Shown here in pieces: positions 34,904 to 43,961 of a DNA stretch of 64,000 nt. Numbering within the stretch: the stretch's first letter is position 1; each line of letters starts with the position of its first letter. Both the position numbers and the translations under genes were made by a program. This stretch comes from Burkholderiaceae bacterium (lineage in GTDB: Bacteria; Pseudomonadota; Gammaproteobacteria; Burkholderiales; Burkholderiaceae_A). The notes beneath the pieces were generated by a model. It searched no databases. It was not told the origin of the DNA and saw only the letters and a program-made list of their open reading frames with translations. Location: assembly GCA_018401615.1 (NCBI GenBank), contig JAGYKN010000008.1, positions 1 to 64,000 of the forward strand, read 5' to 3'.

Positions 34904-34995
34904 TGTCGGATTCGTCCACGGCCGCACTGCGTGGGTCCACCGAAGATGAGCAGTTCTTCGAGGATCCAAAGCCAGCGATGAAGAGAGTCGCCTAG
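34903..34995 (+). CDS. Possible 30-residue small protein
   Basis: ATG overlaps the stop of the YbbP-like gene (TGATG) and the frame runs 30 codons to TAG, giving an acidic/polar peptide beginning MSDSSTAALRGSTEDEQFF. It fills the gap before rlmJ and overlaps its stop by four bases. Stop/start coupling supports translation, but no family is recognised and such a short frame can arise by chance. Confidence 0.3.
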   Translation: MSDSSTAALRGSTEDEQFFEDPKPAMKRVA

Positions 34996-35924
34996 GCAGG
35001 CCGATGCGGGGGAGTGCTCCGAGATCTCGGATTGCGGGGCATGACAGGACGGGGGGGCCTTGGTCCCCCCGCTTCTTGCTGCGTGATGTCAAAGCGAGCG
35101 GTGGCATCTTGGCCCAATTGCTTGACGAGCCAGGGCATGGCCTCCTCAAGACTGGCCCTGAGGCCGAAGGGTGGGTTGAGGATCACGAGATGGCTGCCCA
35201 TGAGCCCGAGGCCATCCTTTAGAGGGCTGCGCACCTTCAGGCTCACCAGGAGGCGACTGGCCACGGGCAGTGCCATGGACTGGCGCAGGAATCGATCCAC
35301 CTCGTGGCGGGCGATCATCGGAATCCAGAGCACAAAACACCCTGTTGCGAACCGATCAATCGCCTCGCGCAGAGACTTGAGCGCCCGAGGGTAATCTGAT
35401 TTCAACTCATACGACGGGTCCATGAGCACCAGCGCTCGACGCGAGGCCGGGGGCAGCCACCCACGAAGGGCCTCAAAGCCGTCGGCCTGAATGATTTGTG
35501 CGCGTCGCCCAAACGGCGCGAGCGTGGCCTGGAGAAGCGGAACATCGGTGGGGTGGGCCTCACAACACCGAAGCCCGTCTTTGTCTCTCAGCCTTCTGGC
35601 CAGGAGCAGGGGTGAGCCAGCAATGAGATCGGGCTTTGCTGCATCCGGGCTGTTTCCTTCTCGCATGGCTGCGAGGTAGTCGCGAATCAGGGCTGGCATT
35701 TTCTCTGCCCGCATGCCCCACAGCCGGCCCAGGCCCGTGTGCCACTCGGATTTTTGTCGGGTGAGCGAACCATCTGGCACATAGGAGCCGGCGCCTGCAT
35801 GGGTATCGACCACCAGAATGGGCGTGGGTTTTTGTTGGAGGTGCGCCAGGCAGGCCATCAAGACCGAGTGCTTGAGCACATCTGCGTGGTTGCCAGCGTG
35901 AAAGGCGTGTCGATAGGCGAGCAT
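34992..35924 (-). CDS. rlmJ: 23S rRNA (adenine(2030)-N6)-methyltransferase RlmJ
   Basis: 310 residues. Begins MLAYRHAFHAGNHADVLKH, the family signature, with DTHAGAGSY (SAM binding) and the catalytic motif region LVLMDPSYE, where most homologues have DPPYE. It methylates A2030 of 23S rRNA. The C-terminus, about 25-30 residues longer than E. coli RlmJ, is rich in Pro/Arg and probably disordered. It is encoded opposite to both neighbours. Confidence 0.92.
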   Translation of the reverse strand: MLAYRHAFHAGNHADVLKHSVLMACLAHLQQKPTPILVVDTHAGAGSYVPDGSLTRQKSEWHTGLGRLWGMRAEKMPALIRDYLAAMREGNSPDAAKPDLIAGSPLLLARRLRDKDGLRCCEAHPTDVPLLQATLAPFGRRAQIIQADGFEALRGWLPPASRRALVLMDPSYELKSDYPRALKSLREAIDRFATGCFVLWIPMIARHEVDRFLRQSMALPVASRLLVSLKVRSPLKDGLGLMGSHLVILNPPFGLRASLEEAMPWLVKQLGQDATARFDITQQEAGGPRPPRPVMPRNPRSRSTPPHRPA

Positions 35925-35965
35925 GGCATCACTCTACAGGTGCTGCGGCGCGTCACTTTTATCGC

Positions 35966-36015
35966 TTGCACCAACCGGGGGATCTGGCACGATGGTGGTG
36001 CACCATGTTGCACCA
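35966..36015. promoter_or_regulatory. Possible operator upstream of the TRAP-Anbu operon
   Basis: In the 239-base gap between rlmJ and dctP, TTGCACCA occurs at 35966-35973 and again at 36008-36015 (42 bases, four helical turns apart), and the palindrome TGGTGCACCA at 35996-36005 carries the same half-site. The pattern suggests a dimeric regulator binding cooperatively. No regulator gene is adjacent. Confidence 0.4.
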
Positions 36016-36163
36016 GACTGGCGCAAACCCAGACGTCAAAACCCAGGGCCAACGATTGCAATGGGTTCCGAGCGTGGCATGCCTGTTGCTGCACTTGCAC
36101 CTGAAGACCGCTCTTGTTTTGAGGGCGATTCCATCAACGCGTGATAAACAAAGGGACATTCCC

Positions 36164-37258
36164 ATGACCATTCAAAGACGACGTTTCCTTCGGGCAGGAG
36201 CAGCAGGCGGTGTGGCAGCCGGTGCGCTGGCGTTCCCCATGATTGCAACGGCCCAGCAAAAGTTCAACTGGAAGATGACCAGCGCCTATCCGAAGGGTTC
36301 GCCCTTTTACATGGCCGGCCCAGGCAGCGCCACGGACCTCGCCAAGATGATCTCGGACATGTCCGACGGCCGCCTCAACATCCAGGTCTACGGGTCAGGC
36401 GAACTCATTCCGGCCTTTGAGGGCTTCGATGCTGTGCGGGCCGGCACGGTGGAGATGAACCATGCGAACAGCTACTTCTGGACGGGCAAGACCTTTGCAG
36501 CCCAGTACTTCACAGCCGTGCCCTTTGGCATGAATTTCCAGGGCATGAATGGCTGGTTCTACGACGGTGGCGGCATCGACCTCTGGAACGAGGTCTACGC
36601 ACCTTTTGGAATGGTCGCCTTTCCCTGCGGCAACACTGGGGTCCAGATGACGGGCTGGTTTCGCAAAGAGATCAAGACAGTGGCAGACCTCAAAGGCCTC
36701 AAGATGCGCATCCCGGGCCTGGCCGGCAAGGTCTATGCAAGCCTCGGCGTGGACGTCAAAGTGCTGCCGGGTGGAGAGATCTTTCCCGCCCTTGAGCGCG
36801 GCGTGATCGACGCAGCAGAGTTTGTTGGCCCCTTCCAAGATCGCCGCATGGGCCTGCAGAAGGCGGCAAAGTTCTACTACACCACTGGCTGGCACGAGCC
36901 CGCCACCGTCTCTGAGTTGTTGATCAACAAGGCCGCATGGGAAAAGCTTCCCAAGGACCTCCAGGCAATCGTGCGGACAGCGTCAGCCGCCTGCAATGTG
37001 ATCAGCGAGGGTTGGTGCCAGAAGAACAACTCAGAGGCCATGGATGACCTGGTGAAGAATCAGAAGGTCCTCGCCCGGCCGCTGCCAGACGGCGTGATCA
37101 AGGCCCTTCGAGCGGAGACCAAGAAGATTTTGGATGAGGCCATTGCCAAAGACCCAATGACCAAGAAGGTCCATGACTCCTACTTTGCATTCAAGAGAAA
37201 GTACGATGCATGGACCCGGGTGAGCGAGGTCCAATATCACAACAAGGTTAATGTCTAA
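36164..37258 (+). CDS. dctP: TRAP transporter substrate-binding protein DctP
   Basis: 364 residues from ATG 36164, with AAAGGGA 6 bases upstream; longer readings are spurious because the signal peptide starts here. A twin-arginine signal (QRRRFLRAG) leads to a cleavage region near IATAQQK, so the protein is exported folded. The mature part is the DctP fold, with GTVEMNHANSYFWTGKTFA and the ligand-carboxylate arginine region LKGLKMRIPGLAGK. It captures an organic (often carboxylate) ligand for the DctQM permease. It heads an eight-gene operon with gaps of at most 10 bases. Confidence 0.93.
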   Translation: MTIQRRRFLRAGAAGGVAAGALAFPMIATAQQKFNWKMTSAYPKGSPFYMAGPGSATDLAKMISDMSDGRLNIQVYGSGELIPAFEGFDAVRAGTVEMNHANSYFWTGKTFAAQYFTAVPFGMNFQGMNGWFYDGGGIDLWNEVYAPFGMVAFPCGNTGVQMTGWFRKEIKTVADLKGLKMRIPGLAGKVYASLGVDVKVLPGGEIFPALERGVIDAAEFVGPFQDRRMGLQKAAKFYYTTGWHEPATVSELLINKAAWEKLPKDLQAIVRTASAACNVISEGWCQKNNSEAMDDLVKNQKVLARPLPDGVIKALRAETKKILDEAIAKDPMTKKVHDSYFAFKRKYDAWTRVSEVQYHNKVNV

Positions 37259-37267
37259 TCGAGGGGA

Positions 37268-37783
37268 TTGTTAGTGTTGCTTAGGCTTGCCGACCAGATC
37301 GACGTTGGCGTGAGGCGAATCGGCCGGGTCTTTTCCTGGCTGGTCTTTGCCATCATTCTGCTGATGGCAGTCAATGTCATCCTTCGGTATAGCCTGAGCC
37401 TTGGCAGCGTCTGGGCCCAGGAATTGGAGTGGCACCTCCTGGTGCCTCTCATTTTGTTGGTCATGAGCTGGGGCGTGCAGTCCGGTGACATCGCGAGGAT
37501 CGATGTCTTCTACGCAGACTTCTCACCGGCCAAGAAACTGATGGTCGACCTCCTGGCCAGTGGCCTAACAGCCATGGTCTGCCTGCTGGTCATCTGGTTC
37601 TCGTTTGGCTATGTGGGGCAGTCGTTCTCCATCATGGAGCAATCCCCAGACCCCGGGGGAATCCCCTATCGGTGGGTCATCAAGGCGTTCATCCCACTTG
37701 GCTTTTTCATCCTCCTCCTTCAAAGCGCGGCCTCGTTTGTCCGCGATATCCACCGCCTGCGGTCTCTGGGCGTCCAGCCATGA
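37268..37783 (+). CDS. dctQ: TRAP transporter small permease DctQ
   Basis: 171 residues, four hydrophobic helices, with the family motif VILRYSLSLGSVWAQELEWH. The start is not a clear ATG: TTG 37268 or GTG 37274 are available, with GAGGGG upstream. It forms the small membrane subunit that contacts DctP and DctM. Its stop overlaps dctM by four bases (ATGA). Confidence 0.9.
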   Translation: MLVLLRLADQIDVGVRRIGRVFSWLVFAIILLMAVNVILRYSLSLGSVWAQELEWHLLVPLILLVMSWGVQSGDIARIDVFYADFSPAKKLMVDLLASGLTAMVCLLVIWFSFGYVGQSFSIMEQSPDPGGIPYRWVIKAFIPLGFFILLLQSAASFVRDIHRLRSLGVQP

Positions 37784-39105
37784 GCTTTAACGAATGGATG
37801 GCGCTGGCCATGCTGGCCGGCTTCTTCGGGATGCTCATGCTCGGAATACCAATTGCCATCTCCCTGGCCGTCTCGGGATTTGTCTTTGGGTTTATTGGAT
37901 TCGGCTCGGGCCTCTTTAACCTCGTTCCAGCTCGGATCTTCGGGGTGGTGGCCAACTACCAGTGGCTTGCCATACCGTTGTTCGTCTTCATGGGCATGAT
38001 GCTTGAGAAGTCCCGACTTGCAGATGACCTTCTCGATGTGGTGGGACACCTGGCGGGTGGTCTGCGAGGCGGAATGGCCATTGGGATCATCGTCGTTGGT
38101 GTGTTGCTTGGCGCCACCACGGGCATCGTTGGGGCCACCATCATCACCCTTGGAATGCTCACCCTGCCAACCCTATTGCGGCGAGGATACGATCCAGGCG
38201 TGGCCTGTGGGTCCATCTGCGCCTCTGGAACACTTGGTCAAATCATTCCCCCAAGCCTGATCCTCATCGTCCTCTCCGACATCATGCAGTTGTCGGTTGG
38301 AACCCTCTTTGCCGCCGCAGTTGGTCCGGGTCTCCTCCTGGCCGCGGTCTATTGCATCTACATCGTGATCCTCGGAATGGTCTCCCCCGAGAAGGTCCCA
38401 CCCCTGCCGAAGGACGAGCGTGATCTTGTCTCCCGACGGCAGCTCTGGCTGCGGTTCGTGAGGGTGGTTGTGCCGCCACTGCTGCTCGTCTTCTCGGTGC
38501 TTGGGTCCATCATTGGTGGCGTGGCTGCGCCAACAGAGGCCGCCGCAATGGGGGCAATCGGTGCAATCTTGGTGACCATCGGGGCTCGGCGCTTTAGCAT
38601 GAAGGCACTGCTCGAGACGGTTGAGTCGACTGCGAAGATCACGGCAACCATGATGTTCATCTTGGTCTGTGCCCAGATTTTTGCGCTGGCCTTTAGGGGG
38701 CTCAATGGTGAGGACCTCATCCACGATCTCTTTGAACTCGTCCCGGGTGGCGTCAACTCAGACATCTTGTTCCTGATGGTTCTGATCTTTGTGCTGGGAT
38801 TCTTTCTCGAATGGATTGAGATCAGCTTTATCGCGGTGCCGCTGTTTCTGCCAATCTTTATTGCCCAGGATGTCAATCTGGTCTGGCTGACCATGCTCAT
38901 CTGCCTGAACCTGCAGTCGTCGTTTCTCACGCCGCCCTTTGGATGGGCCCTCTTTTTCCTGAAAGGAGTTGCGCCGCCAGAGGTCAAGACGATTCACATC
39001 TATAAGGGTGTGGTGCCGTTTATCGCGATGCAGTTTGTCGCCATTGCCATCGTCTTCGTGGTGCCAGACATTGCCCTCTGGCTGCCCAAGTACATCGGTT
39101 GGTAG
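37780..39105 (+). CDS. dctM: TRAP transporter large permease DctM
   Basis: 441 residues from ATG 37780 (MSFNEWMALAMLAGFFGMLM), about 12 helices. Family marks: AIPLFVFMGMMLEKS, GATTGIVGATIITLGMLTLP, CGSICASGTLGQIIPPSLIL, and EWIEISFIAVPLFLPI. It couples solute import to the Na+ gradient. The gamma-glutamyltransferase-like gene starts four bases after its stop. Confidence 0.94.
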   Translation: MSFNEWMALAMLAGFFGMLMLGIPIAISLAVSGFVFGFIGFGSGLFNLVPARIFGVVANYQWLAIPLFVFMGMMLEKSRLADDLLDVVGHLAGGLRGGMAIGIIVVGVLLGATTGIVGATIITLGMLTLPTLLRRGYDPGVACGSICASGTLGQIIPPSLILIVLSDIMQLSVGTLFAAAVGPGLLLAAVYCIYIVILGMVSPEKVPPLPKDERDLVSRRQLWLRFVRVVVPPLLLVFSVLGSIIGGVAAPTEAAAMGAIGAILVTIGARRFSMKALLETVESTAKITATMMFILVCAQIFALAFRGLNGEDLIHDLFELVPGGVNSDILFLMVLIFVLGFFLEWIEISFIAVPLFLPIFIAQDVNLVWLTMLICLNLQSSFLTPPFGWALFFLKGVAPPEVKTIHIYKGVVPFIAMQFVAIAIVFVVPDIALWLPKYIGW

Positions 39106-39109
39106 CAGC

Positions 39110-40723
39110 ATGACCCAGTCGTTCCTCGGGCGACGTGGCATGGCCGTCGCGCCCCATAGCCTGGCCGCCGAGTCCGCGGTGGCGGTGCTGCGCGAGGGGG
39201 GAAACGCGATCGAGGCCATGATTGCCGCTGCCGCCACCATTGCGGTTGTCTATCCGCACATGAATTCCATCGGTGGTGATGCCTTCTGGGTGATGCGGGG
39301 ACCAAATGGAATTGCGGGTGGAATCGATGCGAGCGGACCAAGCGCGGCGGCTGCAAGCCTGTCGGCCTATCAGGCGCGGGGGATCCGGGGCGCCATACCC
39401 TTTCGTGGAGGTGACGCTGCCCTGACCGTTGCGGGGACGGTGGGAGGGTGGGGCCTGGCCCACCGTGTTGCTGCGTCTGTGGGTGGCCGCCTGCCCCTGT
39501 CTCGCCTGCTGTCGGATGCGACCTTGGTATGCCGGATCAGGGGCATCCCGGTGACCGCCAGTCAGTCGCTCAGCACGGCCGAAAAGCTCGACGAACTGCG
39601 GGATTTGACTGGCTTTGCCCAGACTTTTCTGATCGATGGCGCGCCGCCCGCCATAGGAGAACTCTTTAGGCAACCGCGCCTGGCTGCCAGCCTCAGGCGC
39701 ATTGCCATGCATGGCACGCAAGACTTCTACCGGGGAGAACTTGCCAGGTCCAATGCGCTGGAATTGGAGGCCCTTGGAAGTCCGCTGCGATTCGACGATC
39801 TTGCAGCCTATGAGGCCCGACTCGTCAATCCACTGGTGACGTCCGTTCGCGGGGCGACCCTTCGGAACATGCAGCCGCCCTCGCAGGGAGTGGTCTCGAT
39901 GATGATCCTTGGAATCATGGATCGGGTCCTCAGGCGATATCCCAAGGCCATTGGGGGGCCGACTTCTCCATCATTCGTCCACCTGCAGGTCGAGGCCACC
40001 AAGCTGGCATTTAAGGTTCGAGACCAGCACCTCACGGACCCAGCCTTCATGACGATATCGGCCCAGGCTCTCCTCGATGACCAGAGGCTCGAGGGTCTTG
40101 CAGCTGAGGTCCGACTCGACCGCGCTGCGCCATGGGGGGCACGCTCAGACCCAGCCGATACCGTCTGGATGGGCGTGATCGACGAAAGTGGCATGGCGAT
40201 CTCCTTTATTCAGAGCATCTATCACGAGTTTGGGTCCGGCCTGGTCCTTCCCACGAGTGGCGTGAATTGGCAGAACAGGGGATGTGGGTTTAGCCTTGAT
40301 CCGGCCCACATCAACCGCCTTGAGCCTCGTAAGCGGCCGTTTCACACCCTAAATGCCGGCCTTGCTGAGCTCGATGACGGCACCACCATGGTCTACGGGA
40401 CCATGGGCGGCGATGGCCAGCCCCAGACACAGGCCACCGTGTTCACTCGGATCCATCACTTTGGACAGGCACCCCAAGACGCCATCGAGGCCCCGCGCTG
40501 GCTGCTCGGGCGAACCTGGGGAAATGCAAGTGACACCCTCAAGCTTGAATCACGATTTCCCCCCGATCTCGTGGCGGCCTTGGGCGACATGGGCCACGAT
40601 GTCGAGGTCATTGGTGCATGGGACGAGGCGGTGGGTCACGCAGGTGCCATCCTTCGACGGCCCAACGGTGTCTTTCTTGGTGGATTCGATCCGCGCTCGA
40701 ATGGGGCGGTCTGCGCCCTATAG
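39110..40723 (+). CDS. Gamma-glutamyltransferase-family hydrolase
   Basis: 537 residues from ATG 39110; the reading from 38969 overlaps dctM and is not used. NTN-hydrolase fold of the Ggt family: N-terminal GGNAIEAMIAAAATIAVVYP and GGDAFWVM, and the putative autocleavage site before the nucleophilic Thr in ADTVWMGVIDESG, with SFIQSIYHEFGSGLVLP and TMGGDGQPQTQ after it. No signal peptide is seen, so it is probably cytosolic, like the YwrD branch, acting on an imported gamma-glutamyl compound or amide. It lies between dctM and the ATP-grasp gene, with gaps of four and three bases. Confidence 0.9.
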   Translation: MTQSFLGRRGMAVAPHSLAAESAVAVLREGGNAIEAMIAAAATIAVVYPHMNSIGGDAFWVMRGPNGIAGGIDASGPSAAAASLSAYQARGIRGAIPFRGGDAALTVAGTVGGWGLAHRVAASVGGRLPLSRLLSDATLVCRIRGIPVTASQSLSTAEKLDELRDLTGFAQTFLIDGAPPAIGELFRQPRLAASLRRIAMHGTQDFYRGELARSNALELEALGSPLRFDDLAAYEARLVNPLVTSVRGATLRNMQPPSQGVVSMMILGIMDRVLRRYPKAIGGPTSPSFVHLQVEATKLAFKVRDQHLTDPAFMTISAQALLDDQRLEGLAAEVRLDRAAPWGARSDPADTVWMGVIDESGMAISFIQSIYHEFGSGLVLPTSGVNWQNRGCGFSLDPAHINRLEPRKRPFHTLNAGLAELDDGTTMVYGTMGGDGQPQTQATVFTRIHHFGQAPQDAIEAPRWLLGRTWGNASDTLKLESRFPPDLVAALGDMGHDVEVIGAWDEAVGHAGAILRRPNGVFLGGFDPRSNGAVCAL

Positions 40724-40726
40724 ACC

Positions 40727-42199
40727 ATGGCCCCGCCCCCGCCTCCTTCGCCCCCTCCGGTCCCCACCCTTCCTTTCGATGAGTCGCTGCTGAGCTATGG
40801 GTCCGCTCCCAGTGCGTCCATTCCAAGAGACCACCTTGTGGGCTTCTGGCGATGGCTGGCAGCCCAGCCGCCCGGCGCCCTTGAGCGGGCGCAGCAAGAT
40901 GCCGACCTACTCTTTCGTCGGGTTGGCATCACCTTTAATGTCTATGGGGATGAGGCCGGTGCGGAGCGGCTCATTCCCTTCGATCTCATTCCACGGGTCC
41001 TGTCTGGGTCGGAATGGGCAAGGCTCGAGGATGGTCTGCGCCAGCGAGTCCAGGCCCTCAACGCCTTTCTCGAGGATGTCTACTGTGAGGGTGGACGCAT
41101 CATTCAAGCGGGGCTCATTCCGGCTGAATTGATCTATCAGAATGCCCAATATCGGCCGGAGATCGCTGGAATAAACCTTCCCCATAAGGTCTGGTCTCAC
41201 ATCAGTGGCATCGACATTGTCCGAGCGGGTGAGGGCGAGTTCTTTGTCCTCGAAGACAATCTCCGCGTGCCCTCGGGCGTCTCCTACATGATTGAAGATC
41301 GTCGCGTCATGATGCGGCTCTTTCCGGAGCTCTTCTCTCAGTATGCGGTCGCACCGGTGGAGCACTACCCAGATCTACTCCTTGAGCACCTCCGTTCGGT
41401 GGCGCCTCAGGGAGTTGATGATCCGACTGTGGTGATTCTCACCCCGGGTGTCCTCAACAGTGCCTACTTCGAGCATGCCTATCTCGCCCAGCAGATGGGG
41501 GTGGAGTTGGTTGAGGGCTCCGACCTCTTCGTGACAGATGGCCGTGTCTTTTCCAAGACCACTCGAGGGCCTCAGCGGATCGATGTGATCTATCGCCGAA
41601 TTGATGATGATTTTCTTGACCCCTTGGTCTTTCGATCGGACTCAGCCCTGGGGGTTGCGGGGCTGGTGTCGGTCTTTCGGTCTGGTCGCGTCTCCATCTG
41701 CAATGCAATCGGAACAGGCATTGCTGATGACAAGGCGGTCTATCCCTTCGTGCCCGACATGATTCGGTTTTATCTCGATCAGGATCCCATCCTGAGAAAT
41801 GTCCCCACCTACCTCTGTCGTCGTCCCAGCGACCTATCGTATGTCCTTGCGAATCTCAAGGACCTCGTGGTCAAGGAGACCCACGGTGCGGGGGGCTACG
41901 GCATGCTGATTGGGCCAGCGGCATCCGCGGCCGAGATTGAAGTCTTTCGCGGTCGTATCCTCGCCGCGCCAGAGACCTATATCGCGCAGCCCACACTGGC
42001 CCTCTCGACCTGCCCGACCATGGTGGCAGAGGGCATTGCACCTCGGCATGTGGACCTGCGTCCATTCGTCTTGAGTGGCCGAGAGACATCGATCGTGCCC
42101 GGCGGCCTCACCAGGGTGGCCCTCAAGAAGAATTCACTCGTTGTGAATTCCTCCCAGGGGGGTGGAACGAAGGACACCTGGGTGCTCCACGATGCTTAG
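40727..42199 (+). CDS. Circularly permuted ATP-grasp protein (DUF404/407, COG2308)
   Basis: 490 residues. After a proline-rich N-terminus the core shows FNVYGDEAGAERLIPFD, ENLRVPSG-type segment EDNLRVPSGVSYMIEDR, VVILTPGVLNSAYFEHAYLA and VVKETHGAGGYGMLIGP, characteristic of the permuted ATP-grasp family associated with alpha-E proteins. ATP-grasp enzymes join a carboxylate to an amine, so a peptide- or amide-forming role is predicted, substrate unknown. It overlaps the alpha-E gene by eight bases and belongs to the known four-gene Anbu module. Confidence 0.92.
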   Translation: MAPPPPPSPPPVPTLPFDESLLSYGSAPSASIPRDHLVGFWRWLAAQPPGALERAQQDADLLFRRVGITFNVYGDEAGAERLIPFDLIPRVLSGSEWARLEDGLRQRVQALNAFLEDVYCEGGRIIQAGLIPAELIYQNAQYRPEIAGINLPHKVWSHISGIDIVRAGEGEFFVLEDNLRVPSGVSYMIEDRRVMMRLFPELFSQYAVAPVEHYPDLLLEHLRSVAPQGVDDPTVVILTPGVLNSAYFEHAYLAQQMGVELVEGSDLFVTDGRVFSKTTRGPQRIDVIYRRIDDDFLDPLVFRSDSALGVAGLVSVFRSGRVSICNAIGTGIADDKAVYPFVPDMIRFYLDQDPILRNVPTYLCRRPSDLSYVLANLKDLVVKETHGAGGYGMLIGPAASAAEIEVFRGRILAAPETYIAQPTLALSTCPTMVAEGIAPRHVDLRPFVLSGRETSIVPGGLTRVALKKNSLVVNSSQGGGTKDTWVLHDA

Positions 42200-43142
42200 T
42201 CGGCTTGCAGATCACCTCTTCTGGATGTCGCGCTACATTGAGCGTGCGGAAAATACGGCCCGCCTCCTCGATGTCCAGCACCAGTCCTCGATGCTGCCCG
42301 GTGGCCACGATCTGGTGACCGAGTCGTGGCGGGCATTGCTGACCCTCTCGGAGCTCGAAGACCGATATTGGGCCTCCCGTGACAAGCTCTCAGCCGAAGG
42401 CGTTCTGACCTTCATGGTGGCCGACCCGAGCAATCCGTCGAGTATTGTGAGCTGCCTCCGATCGGCTCGAGAGAATGCGCGGGCCGTGCGAGTGGTTCTG
42501 GCCCCCGATCTCTGGGAGGCTGTCAACAGCTCATGGCTGGAGTCTCAGTCCCTGCTGCGAAACCCCGGATGGATTCGAGATCCGAGTCGCTTCTTTGAAT
42601 GGGTCAAGCTGCGGTCTCATCTCTGTCGGGGCGTCATGATCGGCACGATGCTCAAAGACGAGGCCTACTTCTTCTCGAGGATTGGGACCTTCCTAGAGAG
42701 GGCCGACAACACGGCGAGGATTCTTGACGTTAAATACGTCTCTCATGCAGCGGGTGAGGCATCGTCGCATCTTGGTCGGACAGAATTTTATTTCTGGGCC
42801 TCTGTGCTTCGGTCTGTCTCTGCATTTGAGATCTATAGGAAGGTCTACCGTGATGTGGTCACGCCACTTCGCATTGCAGAGCTCCTCATACAGCGGGCAG
42901 ACCTGCCGAGATCGCTGCTTGCCTGCATGAACGAGCTCACCATAAACCTCCAGGCAGTCTCTGGGGGTCAGCAGGGGGGAGCCCTGCGCATCGCAGGTCG
43001 AATGCAGGCTGAGCTCCGTTACCTCTCAGTCGATGCAGCCTTTGCCCCAACAATTCATCAGTTTCTAACGGCATTCCTAGAGTCGACCCACCGGCTTGGG
43101 CTCAGGATCAGTGAAGATTTTCTGGTCCCCATTGATGCATAA
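42192..43142 (+). CDS. Alpha-E domain protein (DUF403, COG2307)
   Basis: 316 residues from ATG 42192. All-helical alpha-E fold beginning MLSRLADHLFWMSRYIERAE and containing IGTFLERADNTARILDVKY, the signature repeated E/R-rich helices. Function unknown; members nearly always sit beside the ATP-grasp protein above, suggesting a joint enzyme. The transglutaminase-like gene follows five bases later. Confidence 0.92.
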   Translation: MLSRLADHLFWMSRYIERAENTARLLDVQHQSSMLPGGHDLVTESWRALLTLSELEDRYWASRDKLSAEGVLTFMVADPSNPSSIVSCLRSARENARAVRVVLAPDLWEAVNSSWLESQSLLRNPGWIRDPSRFFEWVKLRSHLCRGVMIGTMLKDEAYFFSRIGTFLERADNTARILDVKYVSHAAGEASSHLGRTEFYFWASVLRSVSAFEIYRKVYRDVVTPLRIAELLIQRADLPRSLLACMNELTINLQAVSGGQQGGALRIAGRMQAELRYLSVDAAFAPTIHQFLTAFLESTHRLGLRISEDFLVPIDA

Positions 43143-43147
43143 GGCAG

Positions 43148-43951
43148 ATGCGACTCATCGTTGAGCATCAGACTCACTACGAGTACAGCGAGGTTGTGCG
43201 GTATGCCATCGAACGCATCTACCTGAGCCCAATCGAGTCGCCCAGTCAGCGTGTCATTCGATGGGAGCTGTCCGGGACGGGCGAGATCTGGACGCAGGCC
43301 GATGGCCATGGCAATCAGGTCTCGATGATGGTCATCAGCAAGCCCACGCAACAGATCTCCATCTCGGTCAGCGGTGAGGTGGAACTCCACCCGCGGTATC
43401 AGGAGATTGGCCCGTCTCTCATGCGTCAGGCCGGGGCAGTGCCCGTCGAGCATTTCCTGCGATCCACCCCACTGACACGGGGCTCTGCCGATCTCCAGGC
43501 CTTTGGTCGGACCCACCTCCTGGCCCTCACACGTGACGGCCTGGTGGCGCTGGCCTCAGCCATCGAAGATCGCCTGGTCTATACGCCGGGAGCAACCCAT
43601 GTGGGCAGCTCTGCGCTCGATGCATGGGCCAGGGGAGCGGGCGTCTGTCAGGATCATGCCCATGTCATGCTCGCGATCTGCCGAAGCCTCGGGGTCCCGG
43701 CCCGGTACGTCAGCGGCTACCTTGCGGGGGAGGCCCGTGCAAGCGAGGCGACACACGCCTGGTTGGAGTGCTGGGCCGAGGGTCGATGGATTGGAATCGA
43801 TGTCACGCATCGCTGCGAGGTCGCAGACCGATGGATTCGTCTTGCGGTCGGGTCTGACTATGAGTCCGTCTCGCCGATCCGAGGTGTGCGCAGGGGCGGT
43901 GGCATTGAGTCAATGCGGGTCCTGGTCTCAGTCCGACAGGCTTCGGTTTAA
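43148..43951 (+). CDS. Transglutaminase-like cysteine protease family protein
   Basis: 267 residues. An N-terminal bacterial transglutaminase-associated beta domain (about 1-90) precedes the catalytic domain with Cys in AGVCQDHAHV, His in EATHAWLECW and Asp in WIGIDVTH, so the papain-like triad is complete. Members cleave or transfer amide bonds. In this context it probably acts on the product of the ATP-grasp/alpha-E pair. Gap to anbu is 10 bases. Confidence 0.92.
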   Translation: MRLIVEHQTHYEYSEVVRYAIERIYLSPIESPSQRVIRWELSGTGEIWTQADGHGNQVSMMVISKPTQQISISVSGEVELHPRYQEIGPSLMRQAGAVPVEHFLRSTPLTRGSADLQAFGRTHLLALTRDGLVALASAIEDRLVYTPGATHVGSSALDAWARGAGVCQDHAHVMLAICRSLGVPARYVSGYLAGEARASEATHAWLECWAEGRWIGIDVTHRCEVADRWIRLAVGSDYESVSPIRGVRRGGGIESMRVLVSVRQASV

Positions 43952-43961
43952 ACTGGCCGCC

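Noticed and set aside
34115-35149. 344-codon minus-strand frame over the YbbP-like gene
   Set aside because: Opposes a clear permease gene and lacks recognisable domains.
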